Part shown: positions 8,240-18,325 of the stretch, in pieces | How positions within the stretch are numbered: the stretch's first letter is position 1 | Layout: the number at the start of each line of letters is the position of its first letter | Assembly: GCF_000987835.1 (NCBI RefSeq) | Contig: NZ_CP011308.1 | Coordinates: forward strand, 1,674,001-1,738,000 | Direction of reading: 5' to 3' | From: Sulfurovum lithotrophicum | GTDB lineage: Bacteria; Campylobacterota; Campylobacteria; Campylobacterales; Sulfurovaceae | Length of the DNA stretch: 64,000 nucleotides | Made by a program: the position numbers and the translations under genes | Notes under the pieces: model-generated | Database searches by the model: none | Seen by the model: the letters and a program-made list of their open reading frames with translations, nothing else | What the model was told of the DNA's origin: nothing

Positions 8240-10423
8240 TTAGATAGCGTCAATAATACTGTTAAGTGTTTCAGACGGTCTCATTGCCGCTTCCGCTTTG
8301 GAATCATTCGGATGGTAATAACCACCGATATCTTTTGCAGAACCTTCAGCTGCAAGCAATTCAGCAATGATCTTCTCTTCGTTCTTTCTGAGTGCATCTG
8401 CCACAGGAGCGAATTTCTCAGCCAGTTCAGCATCCGCTGTCTGTGTTTCAAGTGCTTCTGCCCAGTAAAGTGCTACATAGTAATGAGATGCTTTGTTATC
8501 AGCTTCTCCTACTTTTCTTGATGGTGCCTTGTCATTGTCAAGGTATCCCTGGTTCGCTTTGTCAAGTGCTTCCGTCAATGCACCGATTTTGCTGTCTTCG
8601 GATTTCTGATATTCCATTCTGAGTGATTCAGCCAAAGCAAGGAACTCACCAAGTGAATCCCATCTGAGGTGACCTTCTGCAAGGAACTGGTCTACGTGCT
8701 TAGGTGCTGAACCACCTGCACCTGTTTCAAAAAGTCCTCCGCCTGCAAGCAGTGGAACGATAGAAAGCATTTTTGCAGAAGTACCAAGCTCAAGGATCGG
8801 ATACATATCTGTCAGGTGGTCTCTGAGAACGTTTCCTGTTACAGAGATGGTATCTTTACCTGCTCTTACTCTTTCGTTGGTGTATCTTGTCGCTGCAGCT
8901 ACATCCATGATCTTGATATCAAGACCTGTTGTATCATGTTCTTTAAGATACTGATTGACCTTCTTGATCATTTCTGCATCGTGTGCTCTGTTCTCATCCA
9001 ACCAGAATACTGTAGGATTTCCTGTAAGTCTCGCTCTTTCAACTGCCAGTCTTACCCAGTCTTTGATCGGGATGTCTTTGGCACGTGACATTCTCCAGAT
9101 ATCTCCAGCCTCTACTTCATGGCTCATCAATACATCACCATTCTCGTTGACAACATCAACCGTCCCGGCTTCAGCGATCTCGAATGTAGTCGGGTGAGAA
9201 CCGTACTCTTCCGCTTTTTGTGCCATAAGACCAACGTTTGCAACATTACCCATAGTCGTGACATCAAACTGTCCATTCTTGACACAGTCCGCTACCATTT
9301 CCTGATGGAACATTGCGTAGGTACTGTCAGGGATGACCGCTACACATTCAACTGCATCACCATTTCTGTCCCACTGCTTACCACCCTCTCTTACCACTAC
9401 CGGCATAGAGGCATCGATGATTACATCGTTGGAAGCATTGAAGTTCGTCTGACCTTTGTCAGAATCGACCATAGCGATCTTTGGAGCATCGGCATCCACC
9501 ACTGCCTGGAATGCCGCTTTGATCTCAGCTTCTTTTGCATGACCAGCGATCTTCTTCTCAAGGTCTGACATACCAAGGTTAGGGTTGACTTCGAGTTCTT
9601 TGAAAACATCTGCATATTTGTCGAACACTTCCTGGAAGAATACTTCGAAGGCATGACCGAACATGATCGGGTCAGAGATCTTCATCATTGTTGCTTTAAG
9701 GTGGATCGACCAGAGTACACCGTTCGCTTTTGCATCATCGATCGTTTTTTTGATGAACGCTCTGAGTGCTTTGGCTGACATGAAAGTTGCATCAAGAATT
9801 TCACTCTCAAGTGCATCGATCGTTTTAAGCTCTTTACCGTTCAGCAGGATCTTGACTGTTTGTGCCTTATCCATAGTTACTGACTTCTCATTACCGTAGA
9901 AATCTCCGTTACCTTCCATGTGCGCAACATACGCTTTGGAGTTCTCAGCAAACGGCTTGAGTCTGTGCGGATGCTGCTGTGCATACTTTTTAACCGCTGC
10001 TGCTGCACGTCTGTCAGAGTTTCCTTCTCTAAGTACCGGGTTAACGGCAGACCCGAGACAAGGGTTATACTTTGCTCTGACCGCTTTTTCTTCTTCTGTT
10101 TCAGGGTTTTCCGGGAAATCAGGAATATCGAATCCCTGAGACTGCAGCTCAGCAATACACTCTTTGAGCTGGCCGATAGAAGCTGAAATATTTGGGAGTT
10201 TAATAATGTTAGCCTCAGGTTTATGTACCAATTCACCCAACTTTGAAAGTTCATCTTCAGCCAGGCCCATAGCAGCAAGTACTCTTCCTGCAAGAGAGAT
10301 ATCGCTTGTTTTTACATCGACACCTGCCGCATTCGTAAATTTGCTTACGATTGGAAGAAGTGAATAGGTTGCCAAAGCCGGAGCTTCATCGATTTTTGAC
10401 CAAATAATAGTTGGTTTAGACAT
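8240..10423 (-). CDS. icd: Isocitrate dehydrogenase, NADP-dependent, monomeric type
   Basis: A 727-residue monomeric isocitrate dehydrogenase, unrelated in length to the roughly 400-residue dimeric enzyme. The N-terminus ([20 protein letters not shown]), the substrate segment [11 protein letters not shown] near residues 131-141 and the ending [18 protein letters not shown] are typical of this family, which is NADP-specific. In a reductive TCA organism it works as the carboxylating enzyme that makes isocitrate from 2-oxoglutarate with NADPH. It starts the minus-strand carbon cluster, with ribosome binding site AAGGAA before the ATG and TACAAT in a TGCTACAAT context about 40 bases upstream. Confidence 0.97.
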   Translation of the reverse strand: MSKPTIIWSKIDEAPALATYSLLPIVSKFTNAAGVDVKTSDISLAGRVLAAMGLAEDELSKLGELVHKPEANIIKLPNISASIGQLKECIAELQSQGFDIPDFPENPETEEEKAVRAKYNPCLGSAVNPVLREGNSDRRAAAAVKKYAQQHPHRLKPFAENSKAYVAHMEGNGDFYGNEKSVTMDKAQTVKILLNGKELKTIDALESEILDATFMSAKALRAFIKKTIDDAKANGVLWSIHLKATMMKISDPIMFGHAFEVFFQEVFDKYADVFKELEVNPNLGMSDLEKKIAGHAKEAEIKAAFQAVVDADAPKIAMVDSDKGQTNFNASNDVIIDASMPVVVREGGKQWDRNGDAVECVAVIPDSTYAMFHQEMVADCVKNGQFDVTTMGNVANVGLMAQKAEEYGSHPTTFEIAEAGTVDVVNENGDVLMSHEVEAGDIWRMSRAKDIPIKDWVRLAVERARLTGNPTVFWLDENRAHDAEMIKKVNQYLKEHDTTGLDIKIMDVAAATRYTNERVRAGKDTISVTGNVLRDHLTDMYPILELGTSAKMLSIVPLLAGGGLFETGAGGSAPKHVDQFLAEGHLRWDSLGEFLALAESLRMEYQKSEDSKIGALTEALDKANQGYLDNDKAPSRKVGEADNKASHYYVALYWAEALETQTADAELAEKFAPVADALRKNEEKIIAELLAAEGSAKDIGGYYHPNDSKAEAAMRPSETLNSIIDAI

Positions 10424-10458
10424 GTATGTTCCTTAATAAATTGATTTTATGTGGAAAG

Positions 10459-10464
10459 ATTGTA
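10459..10464 (-). promoter_or_regulatory. -10 box upstream of icd
   Basis: Minus-strand TACAAT within GTGCTACAAT, 36-41 bases before the icd ATG. It matches the extended -10 form seen elsewhere in the window. Confidence 0.5.
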
Positions 10465-10538
10465 GCACTATTTGATTATGAAGGTAGGTAAATTGACTAT
10501 TTTTTAAAACTTATATTAGTTATTTGTTTCCATTCTAC

Positions 10539-10566
10539 ACAGAAAATAGCAGGCACTATTTTCTGT
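10539..10566 (-). terminator. Terminator-like hairpin after the 349-residue gene
   Basis: An 11-base perfect stem ACAGAAAATAG/CTATTTTCTGT with a 6-base loop, 15 bases past the stop at 10581. No clear T-run follows, so terminator function is likely but not certain. Confidence 0.55.
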
Positions 10567-10580
10567 ACGTTACATTTGAT

Positions 10581-11630
10581 CTATTGATAGGCTCTTTTGA
10601 CATCTTTTTCAATCTCGCCCGGTGCTGAAGCGATCTTCATGAACTCAGACATACTCAACTGCGGAATAGAAAGGGCCAAATAGAATTTCGGATCAAGCAT
10701 TACTGCCTTCTTTCCTTTGATCATAGACTCGTACGGAAGGATATTCGCATCACGCTCCGCTTCGATCTTCTGAAGAAACTTGTTGGTTATGTTTCTGAGC
10801 TTATGCCCTACAAGGACATTTCCGTTGGGAAGTTTCAAGGTATATGCAACATATTTGTTTCCGTTTCCACCTGCAACTTTGGCAAGAAGGTCATCTCCTT
10901 CACCCACTTTGATGGTATCGTTCAGGTACGGCATACCAAACATGAACTGATACTTTGGTAGATCATCGAGTGCATACTTCTCATCCACCTCGTACATATC
11001 ACCCAGTACTGCCTGCAGTGCCTTAAGTGTTTTGGTGAACTGCCCATACTTGTACTTGTCCTGAAGATAGGCTGCCCCAAAATAAGATGGGTTCTGCACG
11101 CGTATTTCATTGCCTTCATTGACAAGCAGATGCAGTGCAGCCATCCAGGTATTGGTCTGAAGCAGTTCATCGTTGGTAATGCTCAATACGGTCTTGCCTT
11201 TCAGTATGGGCGTTACTGCCAGGACCTCGAATCCGTTGGCTTCCAGTTTTTGCTTGAGATCATCGATATTCTGCAGTCGTGCCGCATAATAGGTAGAGAG
11301 TTTTTTAGGTACTTTACCGCCAATGACAAGTTTGGCACCCTTAAAGACCTTGGGTGGCACTTCAACCTTCACAGACGGTTCAGATTTTACCTCTACGGTT
11401 ACATCATCTTCTTTAAGTGTTTCTATCTGTGCTTCAAGTTCCTTTACTTTTTCTTTAAGACGCTCATTCTCTTCCTCAAGCGAAATAATTTTAGATACTT
11501 TTGGATCCTGGGTCTTGAACCCAAGTCCTGGATCAGCAGTAGATTCTGCTTTTGTTTGGCCCAAAGATACATCTGCCTGAAGATAGGTAAAAAACAATGC
11601 AAACATTATTGCAACTTTATATAAATTCAC
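10581..11630 (-). CDS. Exported coiled-coil protein, paralogue of the C-terminal half of the protein at 20170
   Basis: A 349-residue protein of unknown function. It starts with GTG at 11628-11630 (AAGGAT just upstream; the overlapping ATG is out of frame) and a signal peptide (KVAIMFALFFTYLQA). Residues about 45-75 form a charged coiled coil (EEENERLKEKVKELEAQIE). From about residue 95 to the end it aligns with the C-terminal half of the protein encoded at 20170-22257: both share a YQFM-GMP motif, a GD-LL-K segment, an LPY segment followed by a DPKFYLAL/EPKYYISV stretch, and the ending MSEFM-IA--PG-I. The coiled coil suggests a periplasmic oligomer. It stands alone between icd and dnaE. I cannot assign a biochemical role. 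Confidence 0.8.
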   Translation of the reverse strand: MNLYKVAIMFALFFTYLQADVSLGQTKAESTADPGLGFKTQDPKVSKIISLEEENERLKEKVKELEAQIETLKEDDVTVEVKSEPSVKVEVPPKVFKGAKLVIGGKVPKKLSTYYAARLQNIDDLKQKLEANGFEVLAVTPILKGKTVLSITNDELLQTNTWMAALHLLVNEGNEIRVQNPSYFGAAYLQDKYKYGQFTKTLKALQAVLGDMYEVDEKYALDDLPKYQFMFGMPYLNDTIKVGEGDDLLAKVAGGNGNKYVAYTLKLPNGNVLVGHKLRNITNKFLQKIEAERDANILPYESMIKGKKAVMLDPKFYLALSIPQLSMSEFMKIASAPGEIEKDVKRAYQ

Positions 11631-11747
11631 ATTAATCCTTTTATTAAAAATCCTGATATTATTCTATCAGAGATAATTTAAGATAAAAATATATTTATAC
11701 AAACTAGAACAAATTCACTTGTTTTATTTGCGCTAAGAAGCATTTTA

Positions 11748-14700
11748 TTATTCAACACTCAAATTCTCTTCGAGATAGGCACCCAGTTCCTTCGCCTCTC
11801 CAAGGATCATTTCACTCACTTTCCATTTTGATTCGATGATCACATCTGCCAGCTTTGACTTGATACGGAGTTCCAGAGGACGCTTGCCCGGGTAACGCTC
11901 CACAAGGCACATCAGATCCTCCACCGTTTTGGCATCAGGCATCAGGTTCAAAGCCAGGATCAGCGGCGGCTGTTCCGGTTCCAGCGTGTGCTTCTCCTCT
12001 TTTTTGACCTTGACTTTCTCTTTCTTGGCATCTTTGAGCGATTCGATCTTGATGATATTCATACGGGTGAAATCACCATCTTTGCTGATCTTGACCTTGA
12101 AAGCGATCGGCTTGGTCGTATCGAAACCTTCATCGAGCTCTTTGAGACGGTTCTCAAAAAGCATCAGTTCAATGTTCCCATGCAGGTCCATAATGTTCGC
12201 GATTCCGAACTTATTCCCTTTCTTGGATATCTTCTCGGTAATGCTTTCTATTTTTCCAATGAAAAGGGCCTGTGAACCGTCTGCCAGATCATCAATCTCA
12301 GAACTGAGTGTATAGTTGATACCTTCCAGCGTTTCACGGTACTTGTCAAGCGGGTGACCAGAGACATAAAAGCCCAGTGACTCCTTCTCCATCTCAAGGA
12401 TCTCCATAGGTTCAAATTCTTCCATATGGGAGAGTTCAAGGGTGACAGAAGTCATTTCCTGCCCTTCGCCAAAAAGGGAACCGACAGCCATTTTCTTGGC
12501 CTCTCCGGCTTTTTTGGCCGTATCAATGATATCTTCTATCTGTGAGAGCATCGCTTTACGGCTGTAACCGAAACTATCCAGCGCCCCTGCTTTAATGAGT
12601 GATTCTATGACCTTTTTATTCACTTTGCTCGAATCAATACGGGAAACAAAGTCAGAGAAGTCGCTGAATTTCCCCTCTTCTCTAGCTTTAAGCATGGAAT
12701 TAATAGCAATATCCCCGGCACCTTTGACCGCACCCATACCGAACATGACAACCTCATCACCATCGATATTCGTCGCTTCAAAGACCAGTCCGGACCTGTT
12801 GATGTCAGGCGGCAGCAGTTTGATGCCCATCTGTTTCAGTTCATCTACATATTTGACGACTTTGTCGGTATTATTCTTTTCCAGAGTCAGAATGGCCGCC
12901 ATGAACTCTGTAGGATAATAATATTTCAAATAGGAGGTATAGAAGGTGACCATCGCATAGGCAGCCGAGTGCGATTTGTTAAAACCGTAGCCGGCAAATT
13001 TCACGATAAGGTCGAAAAGATCCGCCGCTTTGGCTCTGTCAAATCCTTTCTTGGCAGCACCGTCGGCAAACTCGTCTTTGAGTTTATCCATCTCCTCTTT
13101 GATCTTCTTACCCATTGCCCGTCGCACGAGGTCGGCACCACCGAGTGAGAAACCGCCGATGGTCTGCACGATCTGCATGACCTGTTCCTGGTAGACAATG
13201 ACCCCGTAGGTCGGTTTAAGGATAGGTTCAAGTTCCGGGAAGGCATAGGTAATCTCTGCCCGGCCGTGTTTACGTTCGACGAAGTCATCGAGCATTCCCG
13301 ACTCCATCGGCCCGGGACGATAAAGTGCAAGCATCGCGATAATATCTTCGAAACCGGACGGTTTCAGTTTTTTCGCCAGATCCTGCATTCCGGCCGATTC
13401 GATCTGGAAGAGGCCAAGCGTCTCACCCGTTGAAATGTAATCATACACTTTGGGATCCTCGATGTTCTCTTCAACGAAATTGATACGCTTACCGTGCCTT
13501 TTCTCGACCAGTTGCAGTGCCTCTTCGATCACGGTGAGTGTTTTGAGCCCCAAAAAGTCAAACTTAATCAGGTCAACATCTTCCACATATTTCCCCGAAT
13601 ACTGTGTCGCCAGCGTATCAAGCCCCGAAGGCTTGAAAAGCGGTGTCTTCTGCCAAAGTGCTTCGTTCGAGATAACAACACCGGCAGCATGGGTACCCGC
13701 ATTCCGGTTCAGCCCTTCGAGTGCGAGTGCATACTCCCAGGTACGTTTGGCCTGGGGATCACTCTCAAGCAATTCCTTTATCTTGGGTTCTTTTTCATAT
13801 GACGCTTTCAGGTCGATCCCCAGTTCATCGGGGATCAGTTTTGCCATCGCATCCGCTTTGGAGTATGGCATGTCAAGCACACGTGCGACATCACGGATGA
13901 CCCCTTTGGCAAGCAGTTTACCAAAGGTAATGATCTGCGCCACGTTCACACGACCGTACTTTTCCACCACGTAGTCAAGTATCTCCTGACGACGCGCCTG
14001 ACAGAAGTCCATATCGATATCCGGCATGGAGATACGTTCCGGGTTCAAAAATCGCTCAAAGAGCAGGCCGTAAGGCATGGGGTCGATATCGGTAATACGA
14101 AGGGCATAAGCCACCAGCGAACCCGCCGCGGACCCACGACCGGGACCTACGGGGATCCCCATACGCTTAGCCGCATCGACGAACTCCCATACGATCAGCA
14201 TATAGCCGGGGAACTTCATATTGTTGATGATGTCTATCTCTACCTGCAGACGGTGCCAGTACTCCTGATGCTTCTCTTCGGGAACGATCTTCAAACGTTC
14301 GGCCAATCCTCTTTTCGACTCTTCGATGAAAAGCGTTTTGTCGTTCTCCAGCGAATACTCCACTTCAGGTTCCGGCAGTTCGAGTCCAATCTCATCTGCC
14401 TTCTCTCTGGCGAACTTGAAATTCGGCGGTGTCGGGTTCCCCAGTTTGATCTCAAGATTGCACTTGTCCGCGATCTCCTGCGTCGCCTCCAATGCTTCGG
14501 GAATATCGGCGAAAAGTTCGGCCATCTGCTCGGGGGATTTCACATAGAACTCATGTACGGAGTGGCGCAGACGGTTGGGATCGTCATAGAGTTTGTTCAT
14601 CGCTATACACATAAATGCCTCATGCGCGTCCGCATCCTGAGGATTGGTGTAGTGGGTATCGTTCGTTGCAACTATTTTAATGCCTGTCTCCTGCGAGAGC

Positions 14701-15314
14701 TGAAGGATCTGCTTGTCTATACGGTGCTGGTCCCCAATGCCGTGACGCATCAGTTCAAGGTAGAAATCATCCCCGAAAACCTCTTTGTATTTCAGAGCAA
14801 TACGTTTGGCCTCCTCGTACCCTTTGGCACCGAACTTGAGATTGCGCTCAGAAAGGTTGAGATGCCAGTTCACTTCCCCCTGAAGACAGGCAGAAGAACA
14901 GACAAGCCCTTCCGCATGATCTTTGAGCAGATCCCAGTTAATACGCGGATAATAATAGAACCCCTCGATGTAAGCTTTGGAGCTGAGGAACATCAGATTC
15001 TTGTACCCTGCTTCATTTTTTGCATACAAACAGAGGTGGAAACGCTGTCGAACCGACTTGTCTCCCAGTTCAGGCTGATTGTGTACATAGGCTTCCATAC
15101 CGATGATCGGCTTGATACCTTCTTTTCGCATGGTATTGTAGAAATCGATAGTACCGAACATATTTCCGTGGTCGGTCATCGCTACCGACGTCATTCCCAA
15201 CTCTTTGACCTTTTTTGCCAGGGCTTTGATCTTGTTGGCGCCGTCAAGCAGTGAATACTCCGTATGAAGATGAAGATGGGTGAATTGCGGTTTGCTTTTT
15301 GGTTCTTCTGACAT
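11748..15314 (-). CDS. dnaE: DNA polymerase III alpha subunit
   Basis: The 1188-residue replicative polymerase. In order: PHP domain beginning FTHLHLHTEYSLLDGA (residues 11-26), the C-family polymerase core with GRGSAAGSLVAYAL near residue 395 and the catalytic acids in PDIDMDF near residue 430, a fingers/HhH region (GYGFNKSHSAAYA near residue 775), and a C-terminal OB-fold region (ALFIGKIESI near residue 1020). Length is normal for DnaE1. The ATG at 15312-15314 follows AAGG; a TATAAT box only 15 bases upstream of the start implies a very short leader. It is followed by about 120 bases before the stop of the next minus-strand gene. Confidence 0.97.
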   Translation of the reverse strand: MSEEPKSKPQFTHLHLHTEYSLLDGANKIKALAKKVKELGMTSVAMTDHGNMFGTIDFYNTMRKEGIKPIIGMEAYVHNQPELGDKSVRQRFHLCLYAKNEAGYKNLMFLSSKAYIEGFYYYPRINWDLLKDHAEGLVCSSACLQGEVNWHLNLSERNLKFGAKGYEEAKRIALKYKEVFGDDFYLELMRHGIGDQHRIDKQILQLSQETGIKIVATNDTHYTNPQDADAHEAFMCIAMNKLYDDPNRLRHSVHEFYVKSPEQMAELFADIPEALEATQEIADKCNLEIKLGNPTPPNFKFAREKADEIGLELPEPEVEYSLENDKTLFIEESKRGLAERLKIVPEEKHQEYWHRLQVEIDIINNMKFPGYMLIVWEFVDAAKRMGIPVGPGRGSAAGSLVAYALRITDIDPMPYGLLFERFLNPERISMPDIDMDFCQARRQEILDYVVEKYGRVNVAQIITFGKLLAKGVIRDVARVLDMPYSKADAMAKLIPDELGIDLKASYEKEPKIKELLESDPQAKRTWEYALALEGLNRNAGTHAAGVVISNEALWQKTPLFKPSGLDTLATQYSGKYVEDVDLIKFDFLGLKTLTVIEEALQLVEKRHGKRINFVEENIEDPKVYDYISTGETLGLFQIESAGMQDLAKKLKPSGFEDIIAMLALYRPGPMESGMLDDFVERKHGRAEITYAFPELEPILKPTYGVIVYQEQVMQIVQTIGGFSLGGADLVRRAMGKKIKEEMDKLKDEFADGAAKKGFDRAKAADLFDLIVKFAGYGFNKSHSAAYAMVTFYTSYLKYYYPTEFMAAILTLEKNNTDKVVKYVDELKQMGIKLLPPDINRSGLVFEATNIDGDEVVMFGMGAVKGAGDIAINSMLKAREEGKFSDFSDFVSRIDSSKVNKKVIESLIKAGALDSFGYSRKAMLSQIEDIIDTAKKAGEAKKMAVGSLFGEGQEMTSVTLELSHMEEFEPMEILEMEKESLGFYVSGHPLDKYRETLEGINYTLSSEIDDLADGSQALFIGKIESITEKISKKGNKFGIANIMDLHGNIELMLFENRLKELDEGFDTTKPIAFKVKISKDGDFTRMNIIKIESLKDAKKEKVKVKKEEKHTLEPEQPPLILALNLMPDAKTVEDLMCLVERYPGKRPLELRIKSKLADVIIESKWKVSEMILGEAKELGAYLEENLSVE

Positions 15315-15328
15315 TTAGGACCTTACTC

Positions 15329-15334
15329 ATTATA
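15329..15334 (-). promoter_or_regulatory. -10 box upstream of dnaE
   Basis: Minus-strand TATAAT in TTTTATAATGAGTAAGG, 15 bases before the dnaE ATG. The predicted transcript would have a leader of only about 8 bases that still holds AAGG. Confidence 0.45.
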
Positions 15335-15400
15335 AAATTAGTGTTTTGAATATAGCAGAGTTTAGGTAAAAATGGATTGAAAAGAAATACTTTGACAGGA

Positions 15401-15428
15401 GAAAAAGTAGATGGTTTATTTGACCATC
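15401..15428 (-). terminator. Terminator after the small secreted protein gene
   Basis: Minus-strand stem GATGGT/ACCATC (15410-15428) followed by TACTTTTTC, 15 bases past the stop at 15443. Confidence 0.7.
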
Positions 15429-15442
15429 CTTAGAAAGACATA

Positions 15443-15733
15443 TCAGTCGCTATAGACCCCTTCATCCATGTCGAAATCGTAGTCAGGTTCAATAGCAGGT
15501 ACCTTTTTTAAAGTTTCAGGGTCAAACTCCTTGCTTTTCAGGTCATATTCACTCCCCTGATAGAAACGCTGCTCTTTGGCATATTTTTTCTCAAGCTCCA
15601 TCGCTTTTTTTACTGCTTCTTTGGTTTTGTTGTTATCTATAGTACTGTTATTCTCTTTTGTAGTGTTATGTTCACTGCCAAAGCCCATTACAATAGTAAA
15701 GCTCAGCAGTACAGCAATTATCGATAGTTTCAT
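15443..15733 (-). CDS. Small secreted protein of unknown function
   Basis: A 96-residue protein from the ATG at 15731-15733. GGAG lies 7 bases before that ATG, inside the longer GTG-initiated frame, so I chose the ATG. An N-terminal signal peptide (MKLSIIAVLLSFTIVMGFG) has no lipobox cysteine. The mature part is first Asn/Thr/Lys-rich (low complexity), then a short charged helix (EAVKKAMELEKKYAKEQR), and ends acidic (EPDYDFDMDEGVYSD). No family is recognised. It is monocistronic, with its own terminator, between dnaE and the DJ-1 gene. Confidence 0.7.
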   Translation of the reverse strand: MKLSIIAVLLSFTIVMGFGSEHNTTKENNSTIDNNKTKEAVKKAMELEKKYAKEQRFYQGSEYDLKSKEFDPETLKKVPAIEPDYDFDMDEGVYSD

Positions 15734-15833
15734 AATAGTCTCCACTTTGCATTCTTAACAAAAACTATATCAGAATGAAACTTTAATAAATATAAAATAA
15801 ACTAATGATTTTAAGAATTTAAACTTATGCTAC

Positions 15834-16394
15834 TTAGCAGTATCCCAAAAGCATTCCCTCTTTCACCGCCTGCATACTCTCTTCACCTACCAGTCTTTTG
15901 ACAATGGCCAGGCCGAAACACACTGCCGTTCCAGGCCCCTGTGAAGTCATGACATTTCCATCTTCCACAACTTTTTCGTCCGCTACATAGCCGGGATGGT
16001 CTATCTCCTCTACCGCACCGGGATACGCGGTATATCTTTCACCCAATACACCGGCTTGTTTTAAAGCGAACGGTGCTGCACACATGGCACCGACGATCTT
16101 TTTTTCCTTGAACTCTCTGAGTAGTTCCTGTACTCTGGCATTTTCCGCCAGTGCATAGGTACCGCCCCACCCTCCGGGAAGTACCATCATATCGAAGTCA
16201 TCGGAAATGACATTCTTGATGGATGTATCCGCTTTAATGGTAATGCCGTTGGCACCCAGTACCAGGTCACTTTGCATTTCATCTTCAAGATATGCCACAC
16301 GTACTTCAATGCCTCCTCGACGCATCACATCGATAAGTGCAACCGCTTCGAGTTCTTCAAATCCTTTTGCCAATGGTATCAATACGCTTGCCAT
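15834..16394 (-). CDS. DJ-1/PfpI family protein (YajL/ThiJ-like)
   Basis: A 186-residue DJ-1 superfamily protein. It has the starting strand ASVLIPLAKGFEELEA with the conserved Glu in FEELE, and the nucleophile elbow GAMCAAP with Cys at about residue 103. The family includes chaperone-like redox proteins, and glyoxalase or deglycase activity is debated. The ATG at 16392-16394 lies one base after the stop of the upstream flavoprotein gene, and the ribosome binding site AAGGAGAAT is formed by the last codons of that gene, so the two are tightly coupled. This suggests a shared redox or oxidative-damage role, which is inference. Confidence 0.88.
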   Translation of the reverse strand: MASVLIPLAKGFEELEAVALIDVMRRGGIEVRVAYLEDEMQSDLVLGANGITIKADTSIKNVISDDFDMMVLPGGWGGTYALAENARVQELLREFKEKKIVGAMCAAPFALKQAGVLGERYTAYPGAVEEIDHPGYVADEKVVEDGNVMTSQGPGTAVCFGLAIVKRLVGEESMQAVKEGMLLGYC

Positions 16395-16395
16395 G

Positions 16396-17349
16396 TTAAT
16401 TCTCCTTACTTAAAATATGATTGACGATCCTGTATCCGTGGTTCAAAGCGATGGCGATACTCCCGCCACTGTTGAACACGATATCGCCTGCGATGTAGAG
16501 CCCGGGGACTTCACTCTCGTAGTTGTCATCGAAAACAGGTTCACCCGTTTCATCCAGGGTGATACCGCAGCTTTTAAGAAAATCTTTCGGGGTGGTCCCG
16601 CCTATGGCATAAATAACCCTGTCAAAAAGTTCCGAGCCGTCCGTAAAATTGACTTTCACCTGTCCGTGTTCACTCTCCAGGCCTTCAATATCTACACCCA
16701 GTTTCAATCTGACCGCTTCATTGTCACAATATTCTGCGATCATCTCCTGATTGGTCGGATTGGGGCGCGTCAGATCTTCACGTCTGTAGTTGAGTGTCAC
16801 TTCGTTCGTCGCACTCAGTTCACAGGCATACTCCACTGCACTGTCCCCACCTCCGACAACGAGTATATGTTCTCCGTTACTGCATTTGTCAAGATTGAAA
16901 TTGATCTGTGATCTCAATGAAGGGGGAATTTTATAGGAAGGTTTATTCGGTTTTCCCATCCGTCCGATCGCAACGATGACATTTTTGGCCCTGTCTACAC
17001 CACAGCCGGAAACAACATGAAAAACACCATCCTTTTTTTCAACTTTTTCCACCGCACAGTTAAAACGGGTATCGATCTTTTCATCATCCAAAAGTGAATC
17101 AAAGAAATCAAGCGTACTCTCTTTGGTGCCGTCAGTGAACTCTACATTGCCTTCCATATCTACTGCCTGGCCCTGCCAGTCCTTGTCGACACGCTTCATA
17201 TCTTTGTAGAATTTACGAATGGTATGAGAGTGATTGTCTGTTTTTTCTATCATGAGAACTTTTTCAAGGCCAAGGACCTTCGCTTCGACTGCCGAACCTA
17301 TGCCCCCCGGACCGCCGCCGATGATAATGAGATCATATATTTTTTCCAT
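16396..17349 (-). CDS. FAD/NAD(P)-dependent oxidoreductase (thioredoxin-reductase fold, no CxxC)
   Basis: A 317-residue two-dinucleotide-binding flavoprotein. The N-terminal FAD motif is IIGGGPGGIGSA (residues 9-20), the second motif VVGGGDSAVEYA near residue 155-166 binds NAD(P)H, and the C-terminal FAD signature is GLYIAGD near residue 287. The redox-active CxxC of thioredoxin reductase is absent. The layout resembles YpdA-type and ferredoxin/flavodoxin-NADP reductases of the thioredoxin-reductase-like class; I cannot choose between them. It is translationally coupled to the DJ-1 gene that follows. Confidence 0.85.
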   Translation of the reverse strand: MEKIYDLIIIGGGPGGIGSAVEAKVLGLEKVLMIEKTDNHSHTIRKFYKDMKRVDKDWQGQAVDMEGNVEFTDGTKESTLDFFDSLLDDEKIDTRFNCAVEKVEKKDGVFHVVSGCGVDRAKNVIVAIGRMGKPNKPSYKIPPSLRSQINFNLDKCSNGEHILVVGGGDSAVEYACELSATNEVTLNYRREDLTRPNPTNQEMIAEYCDNEAVRLKLGVDIEGLESEHGQVKVNFTDGSELFDRVIYAIGGTTPKDFLKSCGITLDETGEPVFDDNYESEVPGLYIAGDIVFNSGGSIAIALNHGYRIVNHILSKEN

Positions 17350-17427
17350 TTGAACACCATCCTTCTTGTAGAGTAGAATAAGTGTACCATTTTCTCAAAA
17401 AGAAATCCATACTTTGCTTGCAAAAAG

Positions 17428-18228
17428 CTATTTTTTATCAGGAATGATTACTTTGGCATACATGCCCGGGAAAATATTGTTATCCCCTTTATCAAATGAA
17501 ACACGCATTTTGATCTTGTGTGTCATAGGGTTGGCATCAGGAATGATCGCTTTGATCTTCCCGATCGTTCTATATTCAATGGAAGGGATCACCACTGCAA
17601 GTTTTTGTCCTTCATGTACCCGGTTTATGATCCCTTCCGATAGAGAAACATCAATCTCAAGATGCTCTGTATCGACGATCATAATGGCCAACATACCGGG
17701 CATAAGCATATCACCTACTTTGATATTTTTTTGTACTACGACACCGTCTGCCGGAGCTTTCATCTTGAGATAATTGAAGACCACCGCCATCTGTTTGACC
17801 TGCTCCGCAGCATGCTTGACCATGATCTTGGTCGATTCAAGCATCGCTTTGACGGTCTCAATCTGTCCTTCAAGATCATCCATACCAAACCCGGTCATAC
17901 CATACTTCTTTTTGACGTTCTCTTTCTTTTTATTGATCACACGCAGACGGTCTTTCCAATATTCCAACGCTATCTGTGACTGCTCAAGCATCAAGTTGGC
18001 CTGCGTTTTCATAATGTCGAATTCAGCTGACTCCATCTCATAGAGATCATCTTCACGCTTGACTTTGTCACCCAGTTTGACATAAACTTTTTTCACGTAA
18101 CCCATATATCGGCTTCCGATCATTTTCTGTCCGTCGGAAACCACTGTCCCTGTCAGTGAAATACTGCCGGCATGTACAAAACTTCCCAAAAGAAGCAGAA
18201 AAAGGGTAATTTTTTGTAGTCTTAACAT
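17428..18228 (-). CDS. Periplasmic efflux adaptor (HlyD/RND membrane-fusion family), orphan
   Basis: A 266-residue membrane-fusion protein with signal peptide (KITLFLLLLGSFVHA), a split lipoyl-like domain around a central helical hairpin (coiled coil about residues 60-155), and a C-terminal beta-barrel ending FPGMYAKVIIP. It is clearly paralogous to the adaptor at 26408-27202: both share a VVSD-QKM--SRYMGY segment near the mature N-terminus and the NPMTHKIK/NPMTHKFK segment near the C-terminus. No pump or outer-membrane channel gene is adjacent, so it may serve the RND operon 5 kb away or a pump elsewhere. The ribosome binding site is weak. Confidence 0.85.
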   Translation of the reverse strand: MLRLQKITLFLLLLGSFVHAGSISLTGTVVSDGQKMIGSRYMGYVKKVYVKLGDKVKREDDLYEMESAEFDIMKTQANLMLEQSQIALEYWKDRLRVINKKKENVKKKYGMTGFGMDDLEGQIETVKAMLESTKIMVKHAAEQVKQMAVVFNYLKMKAPADGVVVQKNIKVGDMLMPGMLAIMIVDTEHLEIDVSLSEGIINRVHEGQKLAVVIPSIEYRTIGKIKAIIPDANPMTHKIKMRVSFDKGDNNIFPGMYAKVIIPDKK

Positions 18229-18325
18229 ATAGTGTTTCTTTTCATAATAAAATGCAACATCACATAATATTCAATATTGCTGGATGCCATTTTACAACTT
18301 CTATGGTTAATGATCACCTATAGAG

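Noticed and set aside
14253-15254. 333-codon plus-strand frame opposite dnaE
   Set aside because: It is antisense to the conserved PHP and polymerase domains; no start signal or family resemblance.
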